DNA of 64,000 bases from Microbacterium oryzae (GTDB taxonomy: Bacteria; Actinomycetota; Actinomycetes; Actinomycetales; Microbacteriaceae), in the NCBI RefSeq assembly GCF_030406385.1, contig NZ_JAUEPM010000008.1, forward strand, positions 83,537 to 147,536, given 5' to 3'. The notes beneath the pieces were generated by a model. It saw nothing but the letters and a program-made list of their open reading frames with translations. It made no database searches and was not told the origin of the DNA. How positions within the stretch are numbered: position 1 is the first letter of the stretch; the number at the start of each line of letters is the position of its first letter. The position numbers and the translations under genes were made by a program. This document shows, in pieces, positions 17,286-26,255 of this stretch.

Positions 17286-17546
17286 GTGGCAAACATCAAG
17301 TCGCAGATCAAGCGCATCAAGACCAACGAGAAGGCGCGCGAGCGCAACAAGGCCGTGAAGAGCGAGCTGAAGTCGCTCGTCCGCAAGACGCGCGAGGCCG
17401 TCGCTGCCGGCGACAAGGCCGCCGCCGAGGCGACCCTGGCGAAGGCGTCGAAGAAGCTCGACAAGGCCGTGAGCAAGGGCGTCATCCACAAGAACCAGGC
17501 CGCCAACCGCAAGTCGGGCATGGCGAAGCAGGTCTCTTCGCTCTGA
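17286..17546 (+). CDS. rpsT: 30S ribosomal protein S20
   Basis: This 86-residue lysine- and arginine-rich protein binds 16S rRNA early in 30S assembly. The GTG start gives [20 protein letters not shown], the near-universal S20 N-terminus, and the C-terminal half has the usual [20 protein letters not shown]. Length matches the family. It lies convergent to holA; in relatives rpsT, holA, comEC and lepA are grouped. Confidence 0.98.
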   Translation: MANIKSQIKRIKTNEKARERNKAVKSELKSLVRKTREAVAAGDKAAAEATLAKASKKLDKAVSKGVIHKNQAANRKSGMAKQVSSL

Positions 17547-17561
17547 GCCTCACCGCTCCGT

Positions 17562-17596
17562 AGAAGGCCCGTCCCGCATCGCGGGGCGGGCCTTCT
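17562..17596 (+). terminator. rpsT terminator
   Basis: AGAAGGCCCGTCCCGC, a 3-base loop, then GCGGGGCGGGCCTTCT form a 16-bp stem with one G-U pair, 15 bases after the rpsT stop. Confidence 0.85.
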
Positions 17597-17668
17597 GCTG
17601 TGCGGGGCTGCGGGGGCGGCGACGAGGGAGCTCGGCGCGGGTCGAGCCGCTGACGAAGGCGCGCCGGC

Positions 17669-17743
17669 ACTCCGAGACAGCGCTGGCGCTCGCGCCTTGC
17701 GCCGTCGCTCCGAGACAGCGTGCACGACGGGCTGTCTCGGAGC
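17669..17743. repeat. Repeated CTCCGAGACAGC words in the rpsT-holA gap
   Basis: CTCCGAGACAGC occurs at about 17670 and again at 17709. The second copy pairs with GCTGTCTCGGAGC at 17731 in a perfect 13-bp inverted repeat (17707-17743). Two further GGGAGCG words follow before holA. No ORF is present in this gap. Confidence 0.6.
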
Positions 17744-17836
17744 GTTCGTGCTGGGGACGCTCGGGAAGCACCCAGTCTGGGAGCGTGCGCTCCGTTTGGG
17801 AGCGATGACGCGGTCTCGCCGCGCGTGCGGTCGGTC

Positions 17837-18886
17837 TCAGCGCGTGGGGGCGCCGAAGGGGGCGCGCGTCGCGATGACCGTCACCATCCGCTCGAGCGCG
17901 AACACCGGATCGCGCGAGGCACCCTTCACCTCGGCGTCGGCTCGGGCGATCGCCTGGATGGCCAGTGCGAGCGCGCGCTCGTTCCATCCGGCCTGCAGGT
18001 CGCGACGGGCTCGGTCGACCTGCCAGTCCTTCATCCCGAGCCGGGTCGCGAGCGCACGCGAGGGCTCCCGCGAGCCCGCCACGCGCGCCATCGTCCGCAG
18101 CTTCATCGCGAACGCCGCGACCAGCGGCACCGGGTCCGCGCCGGAGTCGAGGGCGTGCCGCAGCGCGACCAGCGCCTCGCCGTAGCGCCCGGCGATGGCG
18201 GTGTCGGCGACCGCGAACGCGTTCGTCTCGACGCGGCCGCCGTAGTAGCGTGCGACGACGTCGTCGGTGATGTCGCCCTCGACGTCGGCGATGAGCTGCT
18301 GGCACGCGGCGGCGAGCTCGGCGAGCTCGCCGGTGAACGCCTGGGTCAGCGCCTGCAGCGCCTTCGGCGCGATGCGCTTTCCGGCCGCGGAGAACTCCCC
18401 CGCGGCGAAGTCGAAGCGGTCGCCATCCCGCTTCACGGCCGGACACGGCACCTCGACGCCGCGGCCGACGCCCGAGCGGATGGCGTCGAGCAGCTTCTTC
18501 CCGCGAACCGTGGCGCCGTTGTGCCGCAGCACGAGCGTCGCGCCCTCCTGCGGTGCTTCGATGTACGCGAGCGCCTCGGTGAGGAACGCGTCGCTGCACT
18601 TCTCCACGGCCGACACCCGGACCATCCGCGGCTCGCCGAAGAGCGACGGCGACGTGACGGCGAGGAGCATGCCCGAGGTGTAGTCCGACGCGACGATGTC
18701 GGTGATCTCGAGCGATGGATCCTCGGCCTTCAGATAGTCGCGGACGCCCGCGATCGCGCGCTCGGCGCAGACCTCCTCCGGACCGGAGACGAGCACGATC
18801 GGCGCCGGCTCCGGGCGCCGCCACGCCAGCTGCGGGATGGCCGTCTTCGTCGCCTTCGCGGGAGTCTTGCGGGGTGCTGCGGCCAT
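17837..18886 (-). CDS. holA: DNA polymerase III subunit delta
   Basis: This 349-residue clamp-loader subunit opens the beta sliding clamp. After a short Lys/Ala-rich N-terminus comes APIVLVSGPEEVCAERAIAG, the degenerate P-loop region of HolA, then the clamp-binding area (MLLAVTSPSLFGEPRMVRV). The C-terminal collar domain includes KDWQVDRARRDLQAGWNE. Length fits actinobacterial HolA. It is convergent with rpsT and separated by the repeat-bearing gap. Confidence 0.95.
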   Translation of the reverse strand: MAAAPRKTPAKATKTAIPQLAWRRPEPAPIVLVSGPEEVCAERAIAGVRDYLKAEDPSLEITDIVASDYTSGMLLAVTSPSLFGEPRMVRVSAVEKCSDAFLTEALAYIEAPQEGATLVLRHNGATVRGKKLLDAIRSGVGRGVEVPCPAVKRDGDRFDFAAGEFSAAGKRIAPKALQALTQAFTGELAELAAACQQLIADVEGDITDDVVARYYGGRVETNAFAVADTAIAGRYGEALVALRHALDSGADPVPLVAAFAMKLRTMARVAGSREPSRALATRLGMKDWQVDRARRDLQAGWNERALALAIQAIARADAEVKGASRDPVFALERMVTVIATRAPFGAPTR

Positions 18887-18926
18887 GGTCTCAGCCTACC
18901 GGCGGCCCCTGACACCCCTGCTGGCG

Positions 18927-19765
18927 CTACTTCCCCGCAGCTGCGCGCGCCTTCTCGAGCGCGTGGCGTGCGGACGCGGTCGAGCGCGACGCCGTCTCGG
19001 TCTCGCCGCTGAGGTCCGCGAGCTCCTGTCGCAGGCGCGCCTCCTCGCCCTCGGCCTTCGCCAGTTCGGCCTCCAGCAAGGCGACGCGCTCGGTCGCGCG
19101 GCGGCTGTCGTCCTCGACTTTCTCGCGCCGGGAGGCGACGTCGGCCTCGGCGCGTTCCGCGCGCTGGAGCTCCCGCTCCGCCTCGCGGACCGCCGCCTGC
19201 GCGCGTCGGCGTGCACCACCATCCGACTTCCGGTGCACGGAGCGGAGGCTCGGTTCGGCGCGGATCCGGAGACCGCGCCCTCGAGATCGGCGGGGAAGGC
19301 CCCGGTCGCCTCGAGGGGTCGCAGCAGTCGTCCGGATGCGACCGCCGTCGCCGCGTCGGCGTCGAACATGGCGGCGTTGAACGTCTCCTGCACCGCGTCG
19401 ATCGTGCCCGGCGAGACGCGGACGCCGCGGTCCTTCGCGATGCCGGCGGCCTCCTGCGCGAGCTGGCGCACGAGCTGGCGGCGCTGACGTCCGAGTGCGG
19501 AGAGGGTCTGCGCGTCGAGCTCCGCCTGCGCCTCCCGCAGTGCAGCCGCCAGCTCGAGCGCCTGCGCGACCTCGCCCGGGCGGTCCTGCACGAACACGTT
19601 GACGACCCACGCGGCGAGGAGCGGCTTCCGAAGTCCGCGCACCGCGGCGGCGAGCTCCGGGTCGTCGATGTCCTTCGCCCGGGCCGTCCGCGCCGAGACG
19701 AACTCGTCCGGCGGCACCGCGGCGAGTTCGACGGCGATGTCGTCGAGGGTCACCTCCGCTGCCAT
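18927..19765 (-). pseudogene. Coiled-coil protein gene with a frameshift
   Basis: From the ATG at 19765 the frame reads MAAEVTLDDIAVELAAVPPD and stays protein-like to about SGSAPNRASAP (near 19245). After that the same frame becomes random arginine-rich sequence, while a different frame reads RAQAAVREAERELQRAE and continues as charged heptads to HALEKARAAAGK at 18927. Joined, the product would be about 280 residues: a globular N-terminal part, then a long coiled coil. The frame change falls at about 19215-19250. It is either a real inactivating indel or a sequencing error. Function unknown. Confidence 0.75.
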
Positions 19766-19847
19766 CCGCTCATTCTGCCGGATGGCCGTGCTGGCGCGGG
19801 TAGCTTGCTCTCGTCGCGGCCCACCGCCCTCCGCTAGCGTGACCGGC

Positions 19848-20567
19848 ATGAGCACCTCCGCCATCCCTCCCGCGCACGACGCGGCGGGAGCGAGGTCGCG
19901 CACCGCGACCCTCGCCACGGTCGGCGCGGCAGTGCTCCTGGCGGCGGCCGCTCCTCCGCAGCTGGCCGCCTCGTTTCGTCGATGGACGCAGTGCCCGCGC
20001 TTCGGCGACGACGGCGGCGCGAGCATGTGCGGCCTGCTGGAGGACCACGTTTTCGACTACCAGAGCCCTTCAGAGCCATGGACGGTGATCGAGGGCGCCG
20101 CTCAGCTCTTCGGGGCCGGCCTGGTGCTCGTCGCCGTCGCCGTGCTGGTCGTCACCCTCGGGGTGGCCCGCCCTCGCGGAGCGCTGCTGTGGACGTCCGC
20201 CACTGTCACCGCCGCGACCTTCGCCTTCGGCGGCATCCACGCTCTCGTGTCAGGCCAGCTGGGTACTCCCTCTGCGCTTTCCGCGTGGACGGCCCCCGTC
20301 GCCCTCCTCGGTCAGCTCGCGTGGATCGCGTGGTGGGGAACGACATACGTCCGGGCTCCCCTGCGCGCGCTCGCCCTGCTGCCCACCGGGCTGTTCACGG
20401 CGGGCGGCGACGTGGTGGTCTATGCGGTCGCGCCGCTCTTCGTCGGCTACTCCTCGTACGACACGACCCCGTGGAGCGAATCGATCCCCGCCTACGGGGC
20501 CGGCCTATCAGCTCTTGCGCTGTTGGTGACGCTCGTTCTTCGCAGCGGGACGACGAGCGCCGGGTGA
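19848..20567 (+). CDS. Hypothetical integral membrane protein
   Basis: This 239-residue protein has about six predicted membrane segments, among them ATVGAAVLLAAAAPPQ, LVLVAVAVLVVTLGVA and LSALALLVTLVLRSG. A Cys-containing extracellular loop (WTQCPRFGDDGGASMCGLL) could hold a disulfide. I do not recognise the family. The ATG at 19848 follows the divergent coiled-coil gene by 82 bases. Confidence 0.75.
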   Translation: MSTSAIPPAHDAAGARSRTATLATVGAAVLLAAAAPPQLAASFRRWTQCPRFGDDGGASMCGLLEDHVFDYQSPSEPWTVIEGAAQLFGAGLVLVAVAVLVVTLGVARPRGALLWTSATVTAATFAFGGIHALVSGQLGTPSALSAWTAPVALLGQLAWIAWWGTTYVRAPLRALALLPTGLFTAGGDVVVYAVAPLFVGYSSYDTTPWSESIPAYGAGLSALALLVTLVLRSGTTSAG

Positions 20568-20626
20568 CGTCGCCGATCGGGCAGCGGAGCGGAGAAGCAT
20601 GACCTCTCTGTCGATGGTATGCGGAC

Positions 20627-20950
20627 GTGGACCAGGACCAAGCGCAGACGCACACCCTCGAAGAGCGACAGCGCACCGACGAGTCTCGCGGCTCGGCGGG
20701 TGCGCGCCGGTTCGTCTGCGCGCTTGTCTGGCTCATCCCGATCGTGTCCATCCTCTTCGGCCTCACCTTGAGCGCGAAGCGGACGGTGGATCTCGAGGGC
20801 GCGTCGGACGGCGACTCCTACGAGATCGTGAGCTACGCGGTGTGGCCGGCAGGGCTCGCGCTGCTCCAGACAGGGATGCTCGGTCTCACTGCCGCTGCAA
20901 ACCTGACCGCCGTGATTCTGACTCAGAGGGCTGCGCCTGCGTCTGAGTAG
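20627..20950 (+). CDS. Small hypothetical membrane protein
   Basis: A 107-residue protein starting at GTG. A charged N-terminus is followed by two hydrophobic segments, FVCALVWLIPIVSILFGLTL and LALLQTGMLGLTAAANLTAV, with an acidic loop between them. No other in-frame start is available. The 255 bases after it hold nothing I can support as a gene. Confidence 0.65.
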   Translation: MDQDQAQTHTLEERQRTDESRGSAGARRFVCALVWLIPIVSILFGLTLSAKRTVDLEGASDGDSYEIVSYAVWPAGLALLQTGMLGLTAAANLTAVILTQRAAPASE

Positions 20951-21205
20951 CGGCGTCGGCGTGCCTATCACCAGGCACCGGAAGTGGGCCTCTTAGCGCC
21001 GAGGAACGTGTGCAGCGGTGCCGGACTGTCTACGGGCAGGGGCGCAACTGTTCAGCTGAAGCGTCGTGCGCGTACTAGCCGGACATGACAAGCGGCCGAT
21101 TCATCAGGAGGTGGATCTCTGTCGGTTTCATCCCCAGCAGTTTCGCGAGGTATGAAGCCAACGGTGCACCGCTGCCCTGGCCGCACGTCCATCTACCATC
21201 AAGGG

Positions 21206-21490
21206 ATGAGCGTGGTTCGTCTGACTGGTCAGTTGGTCTGCAAGAGCGAGGTCGAGTCGACCCTGGTCGCCAAGAACCTCCCTGAGCACGTCTCGCTGAC
21301 GCGGCGCGAGCCCGGGTGCCTCGCATTCGATGTCACCCGGTCTTCCGATCCTCTGGTCTGGAATGTCGACGAGCAGTTCGCAGACGACCGCGCTTTCAGG
21401 ACTCATCAGGAACGCGTCGCGAGCAGCGAATGGGGACGTGTGACTGCGGATGCCGAGCGACGCTATTCGATTGATGGATGGTCCCCTTAG
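21206..21490 (+). CDS. Antibiotic biosynthesis monooxygenase (ABM) domain protein
   Basis: A 94-residue ferredoxin-like ABM protein. The pattern RREPGCLAFDVTRSSDPLVW, then EQFADDRAFRTHQERV, matches small cofactor-free monooxygenases and quinol monooxygenase-like proteins, in which the His in the second stretch is usual. The start is ATG at 21206. Its stop overlaps the stop of the convergent gene by four bases. Substrate unknown. Confidence 0.8.
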   Translation: MSVVRLTGQLVCKSEVESTLVAKNLPEHVSLTRREPGCLAFDVTRSSDPLVWNVDEQFADDRAFRTHQERVASSEWGRVTADAERRYSIDGWSP

Positions 21491-21702
21491 AAGACCGTCT
21501 CCCGGGAGAGCGGCCAGGGCGCCCAGCCTTCGGGCAGGTCGCGGAGAACAGGTGTTGCGACCTTAAGACGTCCTGCCGGAAGGTCTCGGGAGCGAGATCG
21601 TCCTGAGCTCGCGCCGTCGGGATACGTGTACGCGTACTCAACCCACGGTCGGATCCCGCGTTCGACGCTCTCCCTGTAGTTGCCGCCGACGATCGCGAGC
21701 AC
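21487..21702 (-). CDS. Small hypothetical protein
   Basis: A 71-residue ORF with a GTG start and a protein-like composition (GGNYRESVERGIRPWVEYAY), lacking the arginine-rich character of shadow frames. It is convergent with the ABM gene and overlaps it by four bases. I do not recognise a domain. Confidence 0.55.
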   Translation of the reverse strand: MLAIVGGNYRESVERGIRPWVEYAYTYPDGASSGRSRSRDLPAGRLKVATPVLRDLPEGWAPWPLSRETVF

Positions 21703-21760
21703 TTATTGCTCGAGATCATCGGCTTCTGCCTGCCAGTTGATCGGCTCCTAAGCTTCCGCT

Positions 21761-22384
21761 ATGCGCTCCATCCTCGCCTCCTACTCCCATCGGGCAGACG
21801 AGTACGCGGAGCGTCTCGGCTCTATGACATCGGTGCACCCGTCCGACCTGCAGCTGGTAACGGCATGGGCCGATGAGGTCCGCGGGCCGCTCCTCGATGC
21901 GGGGTGCGGTCCAGGCCATTGGAGCGGTTACCTCGCGAGGAGGGGCGTCCACGTTCGTGGGATCGATCTCGTGCCGGCGTTCGTCGAGCACGCGCGTACC
22001 GCGCACCCGCAGGTCATGTTCGATGTCGCCGACGTCGATGCGCTGCCTCTTCCCGCGAACAGCTTCGCAGGAGTCCTCGCCTGGTACTCCCTCATCCACC
22101 ACCGGCCTGGTGACATTCGTCGCGCACTTGATCAGTTCGCTCGGGTGCTGCGCCCAGGGGGCGGGCTGCTGCTGGGATTCTTCACCGGGCCCGCACTAGA
22201 GGAATTCGATCACGCCGTCGCCACCGCTTACCGCTGGCCTCCTGAGGTCTTGAGCGACGAGCTGCGGGCGGCCGGTTTCGAGGTCATCGAGACACACACC
22301 CGCACCAGCGCTCGTCCTCAGCCTCGGCCCCACGGCGCCATCCTCGCGCAGCTCTCGCACTCGAGGGCGAACCTCATCTCCTGA
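21761..22384 (+). CDS. Class I SAM-dependent methyltransferase
   Basis: This 207-residue methyltransferase has motif I LLDAGCGPGHWSGYLA near residue 45, the acidic end of beta 2 in VRGIDLVPAFVEHAR, motif II VADVDALPLPANSFAGVLAW and motif III RVLRPGGGLLLGFF. It is of the methyltransferase 11/25 type acting on small molecules. Only one domain is present. The acceptor is unknown. Confidence 0.88.
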   Translation: MRSILASYSHRADEYAERLGSMTSVHPSDLQLVTAWADEVRGPLLDAGCGPGHWSGYLARRGVHVRGIDLVPAFVEHARTAHPQVMFDVADVDALPLPANSFAGVLAWYSLIHHRPGDIRRALDQFARVLRPGGGLLLGFFTGPALEEFDHAVATAYRWPPEVLSDELRAAGFEVIETHTRTSARPQPRPHGAILAQLSHSRANLIS

Positions 22385-22679
22385 TCGCTGCTCAGCCGTC
22401 CTGCTGCTGGGCTCGATCGCGAATGTCGGCAGGATGGCGGCGGCAGCGGCAAGGAGGACGCGCGCGACGGACCCCCCGCGAGGCGAGCCTTCCTCTACGA
22501 TTCCCGTGAGCAGCAGAGCCGAGCTGCAGTCCGGCGTCACTGCTAGCCGAACATGACCACCTTCCATGCGCTCTCCGCGCTGCTGTCATACGCCTCGAAC
22601 CTCACCGCGACGATCCCCGCGCCCTGTGGGGACGGCAGCGCAAGGACCTGTGTGCCCTGGTCGCACGCGAGCGATTGCG

Positions 22680-23049
22680 ATGCGCTCGTGGGTGCCCGGT
22701 CTCATCGATGTGGTTCCGATCCACTGGGACGCGCGCGGCCGCCCCGACGGCGTCATGGACACGGCCGCGGTGTACGTTTTCGCTCAGGTGCTCCCCGCCG
22801 TCGCCGATCGTCGGGATGGCCGCGGTCTTGCGCGCACGGACCTAACCCCGGGTGACGCGGGATGTCCTCGGCTGGAGGGATGTCTTCTCCGGATTCGCCA
22901 TGGCGCTCTGGATCGTGCCCGCCGGGCTCGCCGACGCCGCAGGGTTCCCGGACGGCGGGCGACTGAGCGGACGGCACCTCGCATTGCTGATCGCATTCCT
23001 CCTCTACGGCGTCTCGATCCGCTTCCTCGCGCCGTTGAAGACGGAATGA
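22680..23049 (+). pseudogene. Decayed DUF1648-type membrane protein
   Basis: One frame from ATG 22680 reads MRSWVPGLIDVVPIHWDARG, the DUF1648 hallmark, to about VFAQVLPAVA. A second frame from about 22806 gives IVGMAAVLRART and then a TAA. The frame from 22852 reads RDVLGWRDVFSGFAMALWIV and ends LLYGVSIRFLAPLKTE at 23049. Joined, they make a continuous small membrane protein with a soluble hairpin, so at least two indels have broken it. A GTG at 22852 could still give a 65-residue fragment with two membrane segments. Confidence 0.65.
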
Positions 23050-23104
23050 GCCGCGCCACGGGGCGAGCGGGAGCGACCGCGTCAACGCCGATAGCCTTGC
23101 GCGC

Positions 23105-23446
23105 ATGATCTCCCTCACCATCCGCCGGATCGAACCGGATCAGCGCGACCGACTGGAGAGGTGGCTCCGGGAGGTCGACGGCCCACGCAGGCAGGAGGCG
23201 CTGGCGACGCTGGCCGATGAGGGCGTCATGCACGAGAAGGCCGTCATCCTCGACACGTCCGACGGGCCGATCCTCATCTACGCCATGGAGAGCGCGGATC
23301 TCGAGTACGCACGCGCCGTTGCACAGCGCTCCGAGCACGCGATCGACGCCGAGCATCGTGAGGTCATGCAAGCCGCCGTCGCAGGCCGACCGGATATCGC
23401 GGTCGTCCTCGATCTCCGGTCGGGCGACGCGGCGTCGCAGAGCTGA
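23105..23446 (+). CDS. DUF6176-like protein
   Basis: A 113-residue soluble protein. The pattern RLERWLREVDGPRRQEALAT, then DEGVMHEKAVILDTSDGPIL and IYAMESADLEYAR, resembles the DUF6176 group of small alpha/beta proteins common in Actinobacteria. Function unknown. It stands alone ahead of the AraC-type gene. Confidence 0.7.
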   Translation: MISLTIRRIEPDQRDRLERWLREVDGPRRQEALATLADEGVMHEKAVILDTSDGPILIYAMESADLEYARAVAQRSEHAIDAEHREVMQAAVAGRPDIAVVLDLRSGDAASQS

Positions 23447-23587
23447 CGGCGCCATGATTGTGCCGACCGGGTGATCAGCGCCCGCGGGAGAGGCAGTCCT
23501 CTGCGCGGACGTGCCCGATCGCTTCGGTCCGCGAATATCGGGCGCGCTGGACGACGGATCACGAGAGTGGATGTCGAAGGAGGAACC

Positions 23588-24454
23588 GTGATCGCACTTC
23601 TCAATCGGCTGGTCGATCTCGTCGAGCGCGACACCGCCGACCCCGTCGACGTCGCCGCGTTGGCCATCAGCGCGGGGACGACCGAGTACCACCTGCGTCG
23701 GATGTTCTCGTCCCTTGCGGGCATGCCCCTCTCCGAGTACACGCGGCGCCGCCGCATGGCGGTCGCCGCAGCGGACGTGCTCGACGGAGACGACATGCTC
23801 ACGATCGCGGTGCGATACGGCTACGGCTCGACCGAGGCCTTCGGGCGGGCGTTCCGCTCTGTGCACGGCGTCGGTCCCGGCGACGTGCGCCGGCACGGCG
23901 GCCCCCTTCGCTCACAGCCGCAGCTCCGATTTCGTCTGACCGTCGAAGGAAGAACCACCATGGACACCCGCATCGCCGACCGCCCGCCGTTCCGCCTCAT
24001 CGGCCACGCCACGCGCGTGCCGCTGATCCACGAGGGCGTCAATCCGCACATCCGGGAGCACATCGCGTCGCTTCCTCCGGCGGAGCACATCCGCCTGAAG
24101 CAGCTGAGCGGCATCGAGCCCGCCGGGCTGCTGCAGGTGACGGCCGACGTGGACCCCGATGCCGCCGAAGGCAGCATGCTGACGTACCTTCACGGCGTGG
24201 CTGTCCCGATCGCGTCGCCCGTTCCCGAAGACCTCGACGAGATCGAGGTGTCCGCCGGCGCCTGGGCCGTCTTCCGGACGGATGGCCCCCACCCCGCGGC
24301 CCTGCAGGCAACGTGGGCGGCGACCGCGACCGAATGGTTCCCGTCGAACCCGTGGCGTCTGCGCCCCGGGCCGTCGATCGTCGCCGTGCTCGAGCGCGCC
24401 GACGACTTCAGTACCGCGGTCTGCGAGCTGTGGCTTCCGGTGGAGCGTGCCTGA
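23588..24454 (+). CDS. AraC-family regulator with C-terminal GyrI-like effector domain
   Basis: This 288-residue regulator starts at GTG 23588 with GGAGGAA four bases upstream. The N-terminal 100 residues hold two helix-turn-helices (VAALAISAGTTEYHLRRMFS and LTIAVRYGYGSTEAFGRAF), the AraC signature. From about residue 120 (PPFRLIGHATRVPLIHEGVN) a GyrI/SOUL-like ligand domain follows. This layout, DNA-binding domain first, is that of Rob/SoxS-related multidrug sensors. Target and ligand are unknown. Confidence 0.9.
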   Translation: MIALLNRLVDLVERDTADPVDVAALAISAGTTEYHLRRMFSSLAGMPLSEYTRRRRMAVAAADVLDGDDMLTIAVRYGYGSTEAFGRAFRSVHGVGPGDVRRHGGPLRSQPQLRFRLTVEGRTTMDTRIADRPPFRLIGHATRVPLIHEGVNPHIREHIASLPPAEHIRLKQLSGIEPAGLLQVTADVDPDAAEGSMLTYLHGVAVPIASPVPEDLDEIEVSAGAWAVFRTDGPHPAALQATWAATATEWFPSNPWRLRPGPSIVAVLERADDFSTAVCELWLPVERA

Positions 24455-24596
24455 GGCGGATTCAGGGGCGAGGGTGCGGTTCGGCATCCAGATTTCAGGT
24501 GCCTCAGGAACTCGAGGAGGCCGTACTGGTCGCCTCCCCACCTCGTGGGAGACTCGGTCTCCACGCGTCAGCGGACGATTCGGGTATCGTCCGCTT

Positions 24597-25094
24597 GTGC
24601 TTCCCGCAGACACGCCCCGCTTGCGCTTCCGCCCGATGACCGGTCACGATCTCGACGATATGGCGGAACTCCTCGGAGACCCGGACGTGATGGCGTTCTA
24701 CCCGGCGCCGAAGAGCCGGGAGCAGGCCCGAGCCTGGATCACGTGGAACCAAGAGAACTACGAGCGACACGGGTACGGGCTGTGGGTCATCGAGACGCAT
24801 GACGCTGAGTTCGTCGGCGACTGCGGCCTGAGCTGGCAGGACGTGAATGGCGAGCCGCGGTTGGAGGTCGGCTATCACGTTCGCGTCGCCCTGCAAGGTC
24901 AGGGCCTCGCCACCGAAGCCGCGGGCGCCTGTCGCGACTTCGCGCGTCGGAACACGACGGCCGATCAGCTCGTCGCGATCATCCATCCCGAGAATCGGGC
25001 ATCGCGCCGCGTTGCCGAGAAGATCGGCATGCGCCACATTGAGGACGACCATGGCGGCGCGCTGGTGCGCACAGTCATGGGGATGGAACTGTAG
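24597..25094 (+). CDS. GNAT N-acetyltransferase (RimJ/RimL-like)
   Basis: A 165-residue acetyltransferase. TPRLRFRPMTGHDLDDMAEL is the usual Acetyltransf_3 start; the acetyl-CoA pyrophosphate loop is in RVALQGQGLATEAAGACRDF, followed by IHPENRASRRVAEKIGM. I start at GTG 24597; the longer open frame upstream is not protein-like. Acceptor unknown. Confidence 0.87.
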   Translation: MLPADTPRLRFRPMTGHDLDDMAELLGDPDVMAFYPAPKSREQARAWITWNQENYERHGYGLWVIETHDAEFVGDCGLSWQDVNGEPRLEVGYHVRVALQGQGLATEAAGACRDFARRNTTADQLVAIIHPENRASRRVAEKIGMRHIEDDHGGALVRTVMGMEL

Positions 25095-25159
25095 CTACGT
25101 TGCTGCGCGTCCGACGCGGGAGGGCGTCGGACACTCGAGGGGCCTCTTACCATCGAGCC

Positions 25160-25675
25160 ATGTCCCGAACAGCGTTGATCGTGAAGGCGCCGACATCGGA
25201 CAAGCTCGTCGCACTTCGGCGGCAGTTCGCAGCGGACGCCCGCTTCGGTGTACCCCCGCACATCACCGTCCTCTTTCCATTCGTGCCGCTCCCGCACCTG
25301 GATGAAGCTGCGATGACGGCTCTACGCCGCGCGGTCTGTTCCGTCCGGAGGTTCAACTTCGCGCTCACGGACACGGACTGGTTTGGACGCGACGTCCTGT
25401 GGCTCGCTCCTGGCGACGCGTCGCCGTTCGTGCGACTCACCGCCGCCGTCCATCATGCCTTCCCCGTCTACCCTCCTTACGGCGGGCTATACGACGGGTC
25501 CGAACCACATGCGACGATCGGCGACACCGCCACTCACGCCGATCTGATCGACGCCGAGCGCGAGGTGCGCACACTCCTTCCGCTTCACGGACGGGCCACT
25601 GCCGTGACGCTCCTCGTCGAGGACGCGAACGGAGTTTGGGGCGAATCAGCCGAGATTCCCCTCGGCCACGAGTGA
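25160..25675 (+). CDS. 2H phosphoesterase (2'-5' RNA ligase-like)
   Basis: A 171-residue protein with the two HxT/S motifs of the 2H superfamily: PPHITVLFPF near residue 34 and EPHATIGDTA near residue 115. Members cleave or join 2'-5' linked nucleotides or cyclic phosphates. The C-terminus overlaps the convergent TPR gene by 30 bases. Substrate unknown. Confidence 0.87.
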   Translation: MSRTALIVKAPTSDKLVALRRQFAADARFGVPPHITVLFPFVPLPHLDEAAMTALRRAVCSVRRFNFALTDTDWFGRDVLWLAPGDASPFVRLTAAVHHAFPVYPPYGGLYDGSEPHATIGDTATHADLIDAEREVRTLLPLHGRATAVTLLVEDANGVWGESAEIPLGHE

Positions 25676-26176
25676 CGAAGCCTGCGGCTGATCCTCCCGG
25701 TCCACAACGAGCTCGTCTGCGTAGGCGGCCACCGCGCGTCCGTACACCGGCAGCGTGGGAGCGAGGGCACGCAACGCGACGCGGAGTGCTTCGTCGATCC
25801 GGCCGGCGTCATGCAGCGCGAGCGCAAGGAACGCCTGCGAGGCAGCGCCCGTGACGGCATCCGATGCCCGCTCCTCGAGCAGGTCGATCGCCGCCGCCGG
25901 GTCACCGACGTTGCGGAGGGAGCTCGCAAGCTGAATGATCGCCTGCGGACGCCGGTCCCCCGACAGCCCCGCAGCGAGCGCCTCGCGATAGAGCGGAATC
26001 GCCTCCGCCTCCCGCCCGAGGAAGTCGTGCACCGACGCCCACTCGTACAGCGCGGCCGGGTCGCCGTCTTCGCGCTCGCGAATCAGCTCGGCCAGCGCGG
26101 CGAGCGTGTCCGCTGGGCGCCCGTCGTCCGCAGACTCCCAGAATTCGTCGATCCGCTCATCCCATGATTCGCTCAC
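25646..26176 (-). CDS. Tetratricopeptide-repeat protein
   Basis: A 176-residue helical protein beginning at GTG 26176 (VSESWDERIDEFWESADD). Helical repeats include ALYEWASVHDFLGREAEAIP, RPQAIIQLASSLRNVGDPAA and AFLALALHDAGRIDEALRVA, each with TPR spacing. It probably binds another protein. Further upstream in-frame starts would overlap the divergent VOC gene and are not supported. Confidence 0.85.
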   Translation of the reverse strand: MSESWDERIDEFWESADDGRPADTLAALAELIREREDGDPAALYEWASVHDFLGREAEAIPLYREALAAGLSGDRRPQAIIQLASSLRNVGDPAAAIDLLEERASDAVTGAASQAFLALALHDAGRIDEALRVALRALAPTLPVYGRAVAAYADELVVDREDQPQASSLVAEGNLG

Positions 26177-26255
26177 CCGCCCATCCTGGCAGGCGCGCAT
26201 CGGGCATCCTTGGTGCATGCCGCGATCGCCGCGGCCCTGGGCGAAGGAGCGGCAT

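Noticed and set aside
21075..21326. A minus-strand ORF ending LGMKPTEIHLLMNRPLVMSG
   Set aside because: Only the last 25 residues look protein-like, and it is antisense to the start of the ABM gene.
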